From the NCBI GenBank assembly GCA_021838635.1, contig JAKCDC010000024.1:1-39623 (forward strand): 39,623 bases of DNA. The letters run 5' to 3'. The notes beneath the pieces were generated by a model. The model was not told where the DNA came from, did no database searches, and saw only the letters and a list, made by a program, of their open reading frames with translations. Numbering within the stretch: position 1 is the first letter of the stretch; the number at the start of each line of letters is the position of its first letter. Below are positions 8,903 to 16,620 of this stretch, piece after piece. This DNA comes from Pseudomonadota bacterium. Lineage in GTDB: Bacteria; Pseudomonadota; Gammaproteobacteria; Steroidobacterales; Steroidobacteraceae. A program made the position numbers and the translations under genes.

Positions 8903-11575
8903 GTGACGCGAATGACGTTCGGATCAATGTTGCGTTGGGCGCTGCTCGCGGCGGTGCTCGCCGCCGGACCGGCAGTGGCGGCCGGAGGCGCTGCGGTGAC
9001 CCGCGCGACGCTCGGCAACGGGCTTCGCGTCGTGATCGTGCGCGATCCGCTCGCGCCGGTGGTCTCCGTGCAGACGAACTACCTGGTCGGCTCGGACGAG
9101 GCGCCACCGGGGTTCCCGGGTATGGCGCACGCGACCGAGCACATGATGTTCCGCGGCAGCCCGGGGCTCAGCGCCAACCAGCTGGCCGCGGTGACAGCCA
9201 ATATGGGTGGGGCGTTTGACGCCGAGACCACCAACAGCGTCACCAAGTACTTCTTTCTGGTGCCCGCTGCGGACCTCGATGTTGCACTACACATCGCCTC
9301 GATCCGCATGCGGGCGGTGGACATGGCGCCGAAGCAATGGGCACTCGAGCGCGGAGCGATCGAACAGGAAGTTGCGCGGGATTTGTCCAGCCCGAGCTTC
9401 AAGTTCTACACCGAGATGGTCGCGCACCTGTTCGCCGGTACGCCCTACGCGCACACCCCGCTCGGTACCCGGCCGTCGTTCAATGCCACCACGGCTGCGA
9501 TGCTCAAGCGCTTCCACGACCGCTGGTATGCGCCGAACAACGCCATCCTGGTGATCGCCGGGGACGTCGATCCGGCGGCGACACTGGCAGAAGTGAAGCA
9601 CCTGTTCGGGGGCATTGCCCGCCGCACCCTTCCGCCCCGTCCCACCTACCACTTCCGCCCGGTAAGCGCGAAGACGCTGCGCCTGCCGACCGACAGTCCT
9701 TACGGCTCGGTATACGTTGTCTATCGCATGCCGGGCATCCGGAGCAAGGAGTACGCTGCGTCCCTGGTGCTCTCCACGGCGCTCGCGTCCAAGCGAGCAG
9801 CGCTATTCGGCATGGGCATGGACGGTACCGCGCTCTACGGGACGTTCTTCGACCAGAGTCTGCCGCGGGCCGGCGTCGGCGCGGCCGTCGGCATCTTTCC
9901 CCGCGGCGGAAAGTCCGGCCCGGTGCTGGCGCGGGTCGAGTCGATCCTGGCCCGTGCCGCGCGGCACGGGGTGAACCCGGCACTGGTGCAGGCGGCCAAG
10001 CGCAAAGCCATCGCCGATCTGGAGTTCGCCAAGAATTCCGTCAACGGACTCGCGAGCGCGTGGTCCTCAGCGCTCGCGGTCGATGGACTGTCCTCGCCCG
10101 AGGCGATCAAAGCCATGCTCGAGGCGGTCACGCCCGCCGAAGTCAATGCGCTGGCGCGCCGGATCTTCAACCCCGCGCACGCGTTCACGGCCGTCCTCAC
10201 CCCGCAAAGCTCGGGTAAGCCGGTGACCCACAAGGGCTTCGGCGGACCGGAGAGCTTCGCGGCCAATCCCAGCAAGCCGGTGAAACTGCCGGTGTGGGCG
10301 GCGCGGGCATTCGCCCACCTGCCCGTGCCGCACACGCAGCTGCATCCGTGGAGCGGCACGCTGCCGAACGGACTGACGCTCGTGGTGCAGCCGGAGTCGG
10401 TGAGCAATACCGTGCAGGTCGTGGGTCTGGTGCGTACCAATTCCGATCTGCAGTCCCCGCGTGGTCAGGACGGCGTGAGCGACGTGCTCGACGCGATGTT
10501 CCAGTTTGGCTCTGCGCACCTGAACCGGCTGCAGTTTCAGGCGGCGCTTGATGCCATTACCGCGCACGAGAGCGGTGGGCCGGAGTTCTCCCTCGATGTG
10601 CCCGCGAAATACTTCGCGCGTGGCATGGCGCTGCTCGCCGACAACGAATTGCATCCAGCGCTCAGCCCGCAGGCGTTCGCTTACATGCAGCGCGAGCAGG
10701 CCGGTGAATGGCACGGGGAGATCCACTCCCCCGGATTCCTCAACGACATCGGTCTGCAGCGCCTGCTGGTGCCGGCGAGCGATCCGTCGCTGCGCTATCC
10801 GACGCCGCGTAGCCTGCTCGCGCTCACGCTCGCGAAGGTGAAGGCGTACTACGCACGCGTCTACCGGCCGGACATGACCACGATCGTCGTGGTGGGCAAG
10901 ATCACGCCTGCCGAGGCGCTCTGGGTGGTCAGCAAGACCTTCGGCGGCTGGCTTGCCCACGGGCCGAAGCCCGCGGTCCACTACCCGCCGGTACCGCTGA
11001 ATGCGCCTGGCAGCCTGCAGACTCCGGACCGCAGCGCGGTGCAGGACAGCGTGCAGCTCGCCGAGATGGTCCCCGTGACGCGCCAGAGCCCTGAGCGCTA
11101 CGCGCTCAGGCTCGGCAACCAGATCCTCGGCGGCGGCTTCTACGCCTCGTGGCTCTACCACGATCTGCGTGAGCAGTCGGGTCTGGTGTACTACGTCAGC
11201 ACGGGTTTCTCCCTCGATAAGCACCGTGGGGAGTACACGGTGAGCTACGGCTGCGACCCCGACCACGTGTTTGCCGCGCGCACGCTGATTCTGAAGGACC
11301 TCAAGCGCATGCAGCACGGCGTGATTGCGCGCACCGATCTCGATCGCGCCAAGGGGATTCTGCTGCGCGGCCTGCCGCTGAGTGAGTCGAGCTTCGATGC
11401 CATCGGTGAGCAGCTGCTCGGCTACGCCTCGCGCGGCGAGCCGCTCGATGAAAGCGTGATTGCCGCTCGGCGCTACCGCGCACTCACCGCCGCGCAGGTG
11501 CAGCGGGCGTTCCGCCGGGCGGTCCGGCTGAATGACTTCGTGATGGCGGTGAAGGGTCCGGTGCCGACTCGCTAG
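8903..11575 (+). CDS. Periplasmic M16-family zinc metalloprotease (two-domain, pitrilysin/insulinase type)
   Basis: This 890-aa protein starts at GTG 8903, chosen because AGGAGG (8891-8896) is 6 nt upstream; ATG 8912 is the alternative. It has a Sec signal peptide (MLRWALLAAVLAAGPAVAAGG). The inverted zinc motif HxxEH is HATEH at residues 76-80, and the distal Glu lies in ERGAIEQEVARD. A second M16 domain begins near LPNGLTLVVQPES; its motif position reads DVLDA, so it is catalytically dead, as is usual for the family's second half. The ~250 nt upstream hold no gene; TATGAT at 8834-8839 may be a -10 box, and a run of eight T (8883-8890) directly precedes the ribosome site. The substrate is unknown. 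Confidence 0.92.
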   Translation: MTRMTFGSMLRWALLAAVLAAGPAVAAGGAAVTRATLGNGLRVVIVRDPLAPVVSVQTNYLVGSDEAPPGFPGMAHATEHMMFRGSPGLSANQLAAVTANMGGAFDAETTNSVTKYFFLVPAADLDVALHIASIRMRAVDMAPKQWALERGAIEQEVARDLSSPSFKFYTEMVAHLFAGTPYAHTPLGTRPSFNATTAAMLKRFHDRWYAPNNAILVIAGDVDPAATLAEVKHLFGGIARRTLPPRPTYHFRPVSAKTLRLPTDSPYGSVYVVYRMPGIRSKEYAASLVLSTALASKRAALFGMGMDGTALYGTFFDQSLPRAGVGAAVGIFPRGGKSGPVLARVESILARAARHGVNPALVQAAKRKAIADLEFAKNSVNGLASAWSSALAVDGLSSPEAIKAMLEAVTPAEVNALARRIFNPAHAFTAVLTPQSSGKPVTHKGFGGPESFAANPSKPVKLPVWAARAFAHLPVPHTQLHPWSGTLPNGLTLVVQPESVSNTVQVVGLVRTNSDLQSPRGQDGVSDVLDAMFQFGSAHLNRLQFQAALDAITAHESGGPEFSLDVPAKYFARGMALLADNELHPALSPQAFAYMQREQAGEWHGEIHSPGFLNDIGLQRLLVPASDPSLRYPTPRSLLALTLAKVKAYYARVYRPDMTTIVVVGKITPAEALWVVSKTFGGWLAHGPKPAVHYPPVPLNAPGSLQTPDRSAVQDSVQLAEMVPVTRQSPERYALRLGNQILGGGFYASWLYHDLREQSGLVYYVSTGFSLDKHRGEYTVSYGCDPDHVFAARTLILKDLKRMQHGVIARTDLDRAKGILLRGLPLSESSFDAIGEQLLGYASRGEPLDESVIAARRYRALTAAQVQRAFRRAVRLNDFVMAVKGPVPTR

Positions 11576-11584
11576 CGCGCCGTT

Positions 11585-11629
11585 CGTGCTGCACCGGGGC
11601 GCATGCCGCATGCGCCCCGGTGCAGCACG
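11585..11629. terminator. Perfect 21-bp palindrome with 3-nt loop between convergent genes
   Basis: Arms 11585-11605 and 11609-11629 are exact reverse complements around the loop CCG. The structure lies 9 nt after the M16 protease stop and 7 nt before the stop of convergent pgl. No T-tract flanks it. It has the same placement as the palindrome after gnd but an unrelated sequence, which argues for a terminator function rather than a dispersed repeat. Confidence 0.75.
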
Positions 11630-11636
11630 GGCTGCC

Positions 11637-12347
11637 TCAACTGCCCTGTTCGGCCGCGCTCTCCACCCACAGCTCGATCTGCGGGCAGGCGGCGACCGCC
11701 TGTACCGCCACGACCTGCGCGTCACGCTGCTCAAGTCCGGCGATCGCGTGTTCCTTGCCCGTGCCGGCCACGACGAACAGCGGCTGGGCGATGCCGGCGA
11801 TGAACTGCGGTGTCACACTGATGCCCGAGAGGCCGTCGGGGCGGCTCACCGCCAGTGCCAGCCGGCCGCTCGCGCGCTCGAGGTCCGAGCTGCGAAACAG
11901 CGACGCGGTGTGTCCATCGGCACCGAGGCCGAGCATGCCGAGCGTTACGCGCACGCCCTGATCCGTCAGCGCGCGCAGGCGCTGCTCGTAGTCGAGCGCG
12001 GCTTGCTCGAGGGGCAACTCGGTGCGCACGCGCAGGACCTGCTCGGCCGGGAGGGCGAGCGCATCGATCAGCGGCCGGGAGGCGTGATAGTTGCTTTGCT
12101 CGGAGTCGGCCGGCACGTAGCGCTCATCGGAGAACAGCAAGTGCAGCTTACCGCGCAGGGCCTCGCCGCGGTGCGCCAGGCGCGCTGCGAGCAGTCGGTA
12201 CGCCGGCAGGGGCGTATGTCCCCCGGAGAGCATGATGGCCGCGCCGCCGGCGGTCGCGGCGGCCGTGATGACGCTCTCGAGCCGCGCGGCAAGCGCCGCA
12301 TCGAGCTCGGAGCGGGTCGGGAATCTGCGGATCTGGACGTTCTGCAT
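11637..12347 (-). CDS. pgl: 6-phosphogluconolactonase (DevB/NagB-like type)
   Basis: This 236-aa enzyme hydrolyses 6-phosphogluconolactone in the oxidative pentose-phosphate pathway. It shows the sugar-phosphate isomerase-like fold signatures: AIMLSGGHTPLPAYRLLA (about residues 37-54), LLFSDERYVPADSEQSNY, and the family-defining MLGLGADGHTASLF near residue 150. The C-terminus is KEHAIAGLE...LWVES. It is 58 nt behind the DegS-like gene on the same strand and may share its transcript. The intergenic gap contains a run of 11 C on the coding strand. It complements gnd at 2.3-3.3 kb; zwf is not present. Confidence 0.95.
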   Translation of the reverse strand: MQNVQIRRFPTRSELDAALAARLESVITAAATAGGAAIMLSGGHTPLPAYRLLAARLAHRGEALRGKLHLLFSDERYVPADSEQSNYHASRPLIDALALPAEQVLRVRTELPLEQAALDYEQRLRALTDQGVRVTLGMLGLGADGHTASLFRSSDLERASGRLALAVSRPDGLSGISVTPQFIAGIAQPLFVVAGTGKEHAIAGLEQRDAQVVAVQAVAACPQIELWVESAAEQGS

Positions 12348-12365
12348 GGGCCATCCTGTGTGCTT

Positions 12366-12376
12366 GGGGGGGGGGG
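12366..12376. repeat. G11 homopolymer in the degS-like/pgl gap
   Basis: Eleven consecutive G on the plus strand (C on the coding strand), followed by C and four more G, lie 19-29 nt upstream of the pgl ATG. The tract is prone to replication slippage and lies in the pgl 5' untranslated segment; see findings. Confidence 0.9.
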
Positions 12377-12405
12377 CGGGGATGGTAGCGCAAGCCGCGC
12401 TGCGC

Positions 12406-13563
12406 TCAGGTGGGTCCCTGCTTGACCGCCAGCGTCAGGCTCAGGGTCTGCTTCCCGCGCAGCACCTGCACCTTCAGCGTCGAGCCGGGTTTGCGCCGGG
12501 CGATTTCAACGCGCGCCTGCTCGGCCGAGCGCACCGCATGACCGCCGAGTTTCAGCAGCAGGTCCCCCGGCTTCAAGCCGACTTTCTGCGCAGGGCTGCC
12601 CTCGTAGACATACGCGATCACCACGCCGCCGCGCGGCAGTCCGACCTGATGGGCCTGGGTGTTGGAGATGTCCTCCGGTACGATGCCAATCCAGCCACGG
12701 ATGACCTTGCCGTACTTGATGATGTCGTGCAGGACGCCGCGCACCATGTCGACCGGGATCGCGAAGCCGATGCCCTCCACGCCGAGGTTCTTCGCCACGA
12801 TGGCCGTGTTGATGCCGATCAGCTGGCCATTGGAATTCACCAGCGCGCCGCCGGAATTGCCGAAATTGATCGGTGCGTCCGTCTGGATGAAGTCATCGAA
12901 CGCCGAAATGCCCAAGTCCTCCCGCCCCGTGGCGCTGACGATTCCGTGGGTCACCGTCTGGGAGAGTCCGAGGGGATTGCCGATCGCGAGCACGATATCC
13001 CCGACGCGCACCTGGCTTGACTGTCCGAAGGCGATCACGGGCAGGTGCGGCAGGCTGATCTGCAGCACCGCGAGGTCGGTGTCCGGATCCACCCCGACGA
13101 TGTGCGGCACGGCGATGCGTCCGTCGGCCAGCTGCACGCGGATCGAGGCGGCGTTGGCAATGACGTGGTAGTTCGTGACGATGTGGCCCTGCCGGTCAAC
13201 GATCACGCCCGAGCCGAGGGTGCGCTCGATGCGCTGGCGGTACAGCGGCAGTACGTTGCCGAACAGCTCGCCGAAATTGCCGAATGGGAAAGGATTGACC
13301 TGCTCAGTCACCAGACGCGCGGTGTAAATATTCACCACCGCCGGTGCGGCGCGTTCGACCGCGCTGGCATAGCTCAGCACCGGCGGTTCGCGCCGCCCGG
13401 CCGTCCCGCCGGGTGCGGCGGGGGCCGTCGCCGGAGCACGCGAGGCGGGCGGCTCGGTGCGGATCAGGCTCGGGTGCAGCGCGACGATCACGAATGCGAG
13501 CGCCAGTCCGCCCACCACGGATCCTGCGATGAACGTCAGGCCCCGACCCAGTCGCTGCAGCAT
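12406..13563 (-). CDS. DegS-like periplasmic serine endoprotease, one PDZ domain (HtrA family)
   Basis: This 385-aa protein has one N-terminal membrane anchor (residues 9-29), a Pro/Ala linker, a trypsin-like domain with catalytic triad H133 (TNYHVI), D163 (DTDLAVL) and S237 (GNSGGAL), and a single C-terminal PDZ domain (from about 285: GWIGIVPEDISNTQ... then GSPAQKVGLKPGDLLLKLGG). A membrane anchor plus one PDZ matches DegS, which cuts the anti-sigma factor RseA in the sigma-E response; two-PDZ DegP/DegQ are longer. It is divergent from the cytochrome bc1 genes, a common proteobacterial arrangement. RseA/RpoE are not in the window, so the pathway role is inferred. Confidence 0.9.
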   Translation of the reverse strand: MLQRLGRGLTFIAGSVVGGLALAFVIVALHPSLIRTEPPASRAPATAPAAPGGTAGRREPPVLSYASAVERAAPAVVNIYTARLVTEQVNPFPFGNFGELFGNVLPLYRQRIERTLGSGVIVDRQGHIVTNYHVIANAASIRVQLADGRIAVPHIVGVDPDTDLAVLQISLPHLPVIAFGQSSQVRVGDIVLAIGNPLGLSQTVTHGIVSATGREDLGISAFDDFIQTDAPINFGNSGGALVNSNGQLIGINTAIVAKNLGVEGIGFAIPVDMVRGVLHDIIKYGKVIRGWIGIVPEDISNTQAHQVGLPRGGVVIAYVYEGSPAQKVGLKPGDLLLKLGGHAVRSAEQARVEIARRKPGSTLKVQVLRGKQTLSLTLAVKQGPT

Positions 13564-13644
13564 GTGTGTACTCTCCGGCTCGATAGTGCGCGGTCGGCCC
13601 CGAGCGCCGGCGGCGCCCCTCCCGGTTGCGGGACGGGGTTTGTG

Positions 13645-13650
13645 TATAAT
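13645..13650 (+). promoter_or_regulatory. Putative -10 box (TATAAT) for the cytochrome bc1 transcript
   Basis: A perfect TATAAT preceded by TG (TGTGTATAAT) lies 120 nt before the next start codon at 13765. No good -35 is seen at the ideal distance; CCGGTT at 13622-13627 is the best at 17 bp. Transcription would start near 13657, just before the foldable leader. Confidence 0.55.
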
Positions 13651-13656
13651 GCACGG

Positions 13657-13764
13657 ACCTCTGGCGGTGCGGGAAGTGCATCGACCGCCCCGCAGAGGTG
13701 CAAGAACAATGCGGGCGCAACGCAGCGCCAGGTGAAGCCGAGCGGAAATTGGGAGGTTCTTCCG
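13657..13764 (+). promoter_or_regulatory. Foldable 5' leader upstream of the cytochrome b gene
   Basis: The ~108-nt untranslated leader can fold into three helices. Helix 1 pairs CCTCTG (13658-13663) with CAGAGG (13693-13698) and stacks on GCGGT (13664-13668) with ACCGC (13684-13688). Helix 2 pairs AAGAAC (13702-13707) with GTTCTT (13756-13761). Inside helix 2, GGCGC (13714-13718) pairs with GCGCC (13725-13729). Helix 2 borders the Shine-Dalgarno GGGAGG (13751-13756) and shares its last base, so folding could control translation from the ATG at 13765. I do not match it to a known riboswitch class; the structure is by eye. Confidence 0.4.
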
Positions 13765-13824
13765 ATGACCGAATGCGTGAGGGCAGCCAGCGGGGCGGCC
13801 GGCCCGCCTGGGGGTGATCAGTGA
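13765..13824 (+). CDS. 19-codon ORF coupled to cytochrome b (leader peptide or remnant of the Rieske gene)
   Basis: An ATG 8 nt after GGGAGG opens a 19-codon frame (MTECVRAAS... ending GGDQ) whose TGA (13822-13824) overlaps the GTG start of cytochrome b (GTGA). The good ribosome site and stop-start overlap suggest it is translated and carries ribosomes to petB, whose own GTG has only weak ribosome-site sequence. This is the place of petA (Rieske) in standard petABC operons, so the ORF could be the fused first and last codons left after an internal petA deletion, or a regulatory peptide. It has no Rieske cluster ligands (CTHLGC/CPCHGS). Confidence 0.45.
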   Translation: MTECVRAASGAAGPPGGDQ

Positions 13825-15083
13825 GTGCCGAGCATCCCGAACCGACGCGATCTTCCGCTCCGCCCGCCAAGCGTGGGCTGTGGGCCTGGATCAATGAGCG
13901 CCTGCCGGTCGATTCGTTCATCTCGCATGAACTGACGGGCTATTTCGCGCCGAAGAATTTCAATTTCTGGTACTTCTTCGGCTCACTCGCCATGCTAGTG
14001 CTGGTGATGCAGATCGGCACCGGCATCTTCCTCACGATGTACTACAAGCCGGGCGCAGCGTTCAGCTCGGTGCAGTTCATCATGCGCGAAGTCCCCTGGG
14101 GCTGGCTGATCCGCTACATGCACTCCACGGGCGCGTCGTTTTTCTTTATCGTCGTCTACCTGCACATGTTCCGTGGTCTGCTGTACGGCTCGTACCGCCA
14201 ACCGCGCGAGTTGCTGTGGCTGATCGGCATGCTGGTGTACCTGGCGCTGATGGCCGAGGCGTTCATGGGCTACGTGCTGCCCTGGGGCAACATGTCGTTC
14301 TGGGGCGCGCAGGTGATCATCAACCTGTTCGGCACCATTCCGGGCATCGGGCCGGCACTGACGCAATGGATCCGGGGCGATTACGGCATCTCCGGAGCGA
14401 CGCTGAACCGGCTGTTCGCGCTGCATGTGGCCGCGGTGCCGATCGTGCTGCTGCTGCTGGTGGTGCTGCATCTGGTGGCGCTGCATCAGGTCGGTTCGAA
14501 CAATCCCGACGGCATCGAGATCCGCGATCGGCTCGGACCCGACGGCAAACCGCTCGACGGTATCCCGTTCCACCCGTATTACACGGTCAAGGACATCTTC
14601 GGCGTAGGCGTGTTTTTTATTCTGTTCGCGCTGGTGGTGTTCTTCGTGCCCACCTTCCATGGACTGTTCCTGGAGAAGGCGAATTTTACCCCGCACAACC
14701 CGCTCTCGACGCCGGCGGACATCCACCCGGTGTGGTACTTCACGCCGTACTACGCGATCCTGCGGGCGGTGCCGAATAAGAGTCTCGGCGCGCTGTTCCT
14801 GGTGCTGGCGCTCGTCTCCCTGATCCTGGTGCCGTGGCTGGATCGCTCGCCGGTGAAGTCGATCCGTTACAAGGGCTGGATGTCGCGCGTGGCGCTGGCG
14901 GTGTTCGTGGTGAGCTTCGTCGGGCTCGGTTATCTGGGCATGCAGCCGGTGGAGCCGATCTACGTCATCCTCGCCCGGGTGTGCGCCGTCGGCTACTTCG
15001 CGTTCTTCTGGCTCATGCCGTTCTACACGCGCTGGGAGCGAGTCAAGCCCGTGCCCGACAGGGTGGTCTACCATGCGCACTAA
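13821..15083 (+). CDS. petB: Ubiquinol-cytochrome c reductase, cytochrome b subunit
   Basis: This 420-aa integral membrane subunit of complex III carries hemes bL and bH and both quinone sites. Likely heme ligands are H101 and H115 (helix B) and H202 and H217 (helix D). Helix D has 14 residues between its histidines, one more than in mitochondrial cytochrome b. The Qo-site motif, PEWY in mitochondria, reads PVWY at 303-306, a variant I recall from beta/gammaproteobacteria. About eight membrane spans are visible. The GTG start overlaps the preceding 19-codon ORF, and the C-terminus overlaps petC by 11 nt. The Rieske subunit needed for bifurcation is not encoded next to it. Confidence 0.97.
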   Translation: MSAEHPEPTRSSAPPAKRGLWAWINERLPVDSFISHELTGYFAPKNFNFWYFFGSLAMLVLVMQIGTGIFLTMYYKPGAAFSSVQFIMREVPWGWLIRYMHSTGASFFFIVVYLHMFRGLLYGSYRQPRELLWLIGMLVYLALMAEAFMGYVLPWGNMSFWGAQVIINLFGTIPGIGPALTQWIRGDYGISGATLNRLFALHVAAVPIVLLLLVVLHLVALHQVGSNNPDGIEIRDRLGPDGKPLDGIPFHPYYTVKDIFGVGVFFILFALVVFFVPTFHGLFLEKANFTPHNPLSTPADIHPVWYFTPYYAILRAVPNKSLGALFLVLALVSLILVPWLDRSPVKSIRYKGWMSRVALAVFVVSFVGLGYLGMQPVEPIYVILARVCAVGYFAFFWLMPFYTRWERVKPVPDRVVYHAH

Positions 15084-15864
15084 TCGTCGTGGCTGGGCGA
15101 GCATGCTGCTCGCCGCGGCGCTCGCGGTCACGATGGCCGGCGGAGCGCGGGCGGCCGAGGGCGGCGCCACCTTCGGGTCACACTGGAAAGACTGGCAGGC
15201 GCATGCCGACGTGGCCGATCTCGCCTCGCTGCAGCGCGGGGCGCGGGACTTCGTCGGGTACTGCCTGGGTTGCCACTCGCTGCGCTACGAGCGCTGGTCA
15301 CGGCTCGGCAAGGATCTGAAGATCCCACCGGCGCTACTGAAGCAGGACCTGATCCCGCCCGGCCAGAACGCGCGCGATTACATCATGTCGCCGATGACCG
15401 CCGATGCGGCCAAATGGTTCGGCAAACAGCCTCCGGACCTGTCGCTGATTGCGCGCTACCGGGGCACGAACTACCTGTACCGGTATCTGGAGACGTTTTA
15501 CGTCGATTCGGGCCGTCCGACCGGGGCGAACAATCTTGTCTATCCGTCGGTGGCCATGCCCGATGTGCTCTCCTCCCTCGAGGGCCTGAAGGTCGCGGTG
15601 TACCGCACGGTGGAGGTGCCGGGGCCGAAGGGCGCGATGTTCAAGCGGCGGGTGTTCGAGCATTTTCGCCAGATTGCTCCGGGCAGCATGACGCGCCAGC
15701 AGTTCAATCAGTTCGTGCACGATACGGTGAATTTTCTCGACTACGTGAGCGATCCGCCACGCCTGGAGCGTCATCGGCTCGGGGTCTGGGTCGTGCTGTT
15801 CCTGATAGTGTTCACCACGCTCGCCTGGCTGTTGTACCGAGAGTACTGGAAGGACGTGCGGTAG
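15073..15864 (+). CDS. petC: Ubiquinol-cytochrome c reductase, cytochrome c1 subunit
   Basis: This 263-aa protein has a cleavable signal peptide (MLLAAALAVTMAGGARA), the covalent heme site CLGCH at residues 64-68 (followed by SLRYERWS as in other c1 proteins), the loop NNLVYPSVAMPDVL with a candidate Met axial ligand, and a single C-terminal anchor (VWVVLFLIVFTTLAWLLYREYW). It is periplasmic apart from the tail and passes electrons from the Rieske centre to soluble cytochrome c. The ATG lies inside the 3' end of petB, so the two are translated together. Confidence 0.96.
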   Translation: MRTNRRGWASMLLAAALAVTMAGGARAAEGGATFGSHWKDWQAHADVADLASLQRGARDFVGYCLGCHSLRYERWSRLGKDLKIPPALLKQDLIPPGQNARDYIMSPMTADAAKWFGKQPPDLSLIARYRGTNYLYRYLETFYVDSGRPTGANNLVYPSVAMPDVLSSLEGLKVAVYRTVEVPGPKGAMFKRRVFEHFRQIAPGSMTRQQFNQFVHDTVNFLDYVSDPPRLERHRLGVWVVLFLIVFTTLAWLLYREYWKDVR

Positions 15865-15987
15865 GCGGCGGCGAACGGATTCGCGGCGCGCCTGGCGGCC
15901 CGGGTGCAGTGGGGGGGCTGCGGGTACGCAGGCCCGCCCGGTACGGTAAAATCGCCGGGGTGCCGGCGGGCCGGCAGGAGCGCTATT

Positions 15988-16608
15988 GTGTCGAGCAGAC
16001 GATCCATCATGACGCTGTTCTGCGCTCCGGCCGACCTCTGGAGCCATCGCACGCGGATCGTGCTGGCCGAGAAGAGCATCGATCTGGAAATCGTCAGCGT
16101 CGCCCCGGGCAGCCTCCCGGAGGACCTGCTGGAGCTGAATCCGTATCATTCGCTGCCGACGCTGGTGGATCGGGATTTGGTCCTGTACGACTCGCGGGTG
16201 ATCATCGAGTACCTGGATGAGCGCTTTCCGCATCCGCCCCTGATGCCGGTCGATCCGGTGACCCGAGCGCAGTTCCGTCTGGCGCTTTATCGCATTGAGC
16301 GCGACTGGTACAGTCTCGTCGAACAGATCGAACGAGGGGAGGATCGTCGGCAGCTGCCGAGACTGCGCAGAATCCTCCTCGACACGATCGTGCAGGGGGT
16401 TGAGCTGTTCCAGTTGAAGCCTTTCTTTCTCGCCGACGAATTCTCGCTGGTTGATGCGACGCTCGCGCCGGTGCTGTGGCGGTTGCCGCACTATCAGATC
16501 GAGCTGCCGCCGAAGGCCCAACCCATCGTCCAGTATGCGCACCGCATCTTCGCGCGGCCGGCCTTCGCGCGCGCCCTGTCGGATGTGGAGCGGGCGATGC
16601 GGCGCTAG
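15988..16608 (+). CDS. sspA: Stringent starvation protein A (glutathione S-transferase fold)
   Basis: This 206-aa protein starts at GTG 15988: GGCAGGAG lies 7 nt upstream and the resulting N-terminus (VSSRRSIMTLF) parallels E. coli SspA. It has an N-terminal thioredoxin-like domain (FCAPADLWSHRTRIVLAEKSI; NPYHSLPTLVDRDLVLYDSRVIIEYLDERFPHPPLMP) and a C-terminal helical GST domain ending FARALSDVERAMRR. SspA binds RNA polymerase holoenzyme and affects stationary-phase and acid-stress genes; it lacks GST activity. The PHP-type surface segment (here PHPPLMPVD) used for polymerase contact is visible. sspB follows after 12 nt. A possible -10 (TAAAAT, 15947-15952) precedes it. Confidence 0.95.
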   Translation: MSSRRSIMTLFCAPADLWSHRTRIVLAEKSIDLEIVSVAPGSLPEDLLELNPYHSLPTLVDRDLVLYDSRVIIEYLDERFPHPPLMPVDPVTRAQFRLALYRIERDWYSLVEQIERGEDRRQLPRLRRILLDTIVQGVELFQLKPFFLADEFSLVDATLAPVLWRLPHYQIELPPKAQPIVQYAHRIFARPAFARALSDVERAMRR

Positions 16609-16620
16609 GGGGCCGGGCAG

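Noticed and set aside
10067-11734. 555-aa minus-strand open frame opposite the M16 protease gene
   Set aside because: Antisense shadow; no recognisable domain, and it runs across the terminator palindrome.
13657-13764. The petB leader as SRP RNA, tRNA or a known riboswitch
   Set aside because: It lacks the SRP core GGUCAGGU..GGAAGG motif, the tRNA T-loop, and any riboswitch consensus I know.
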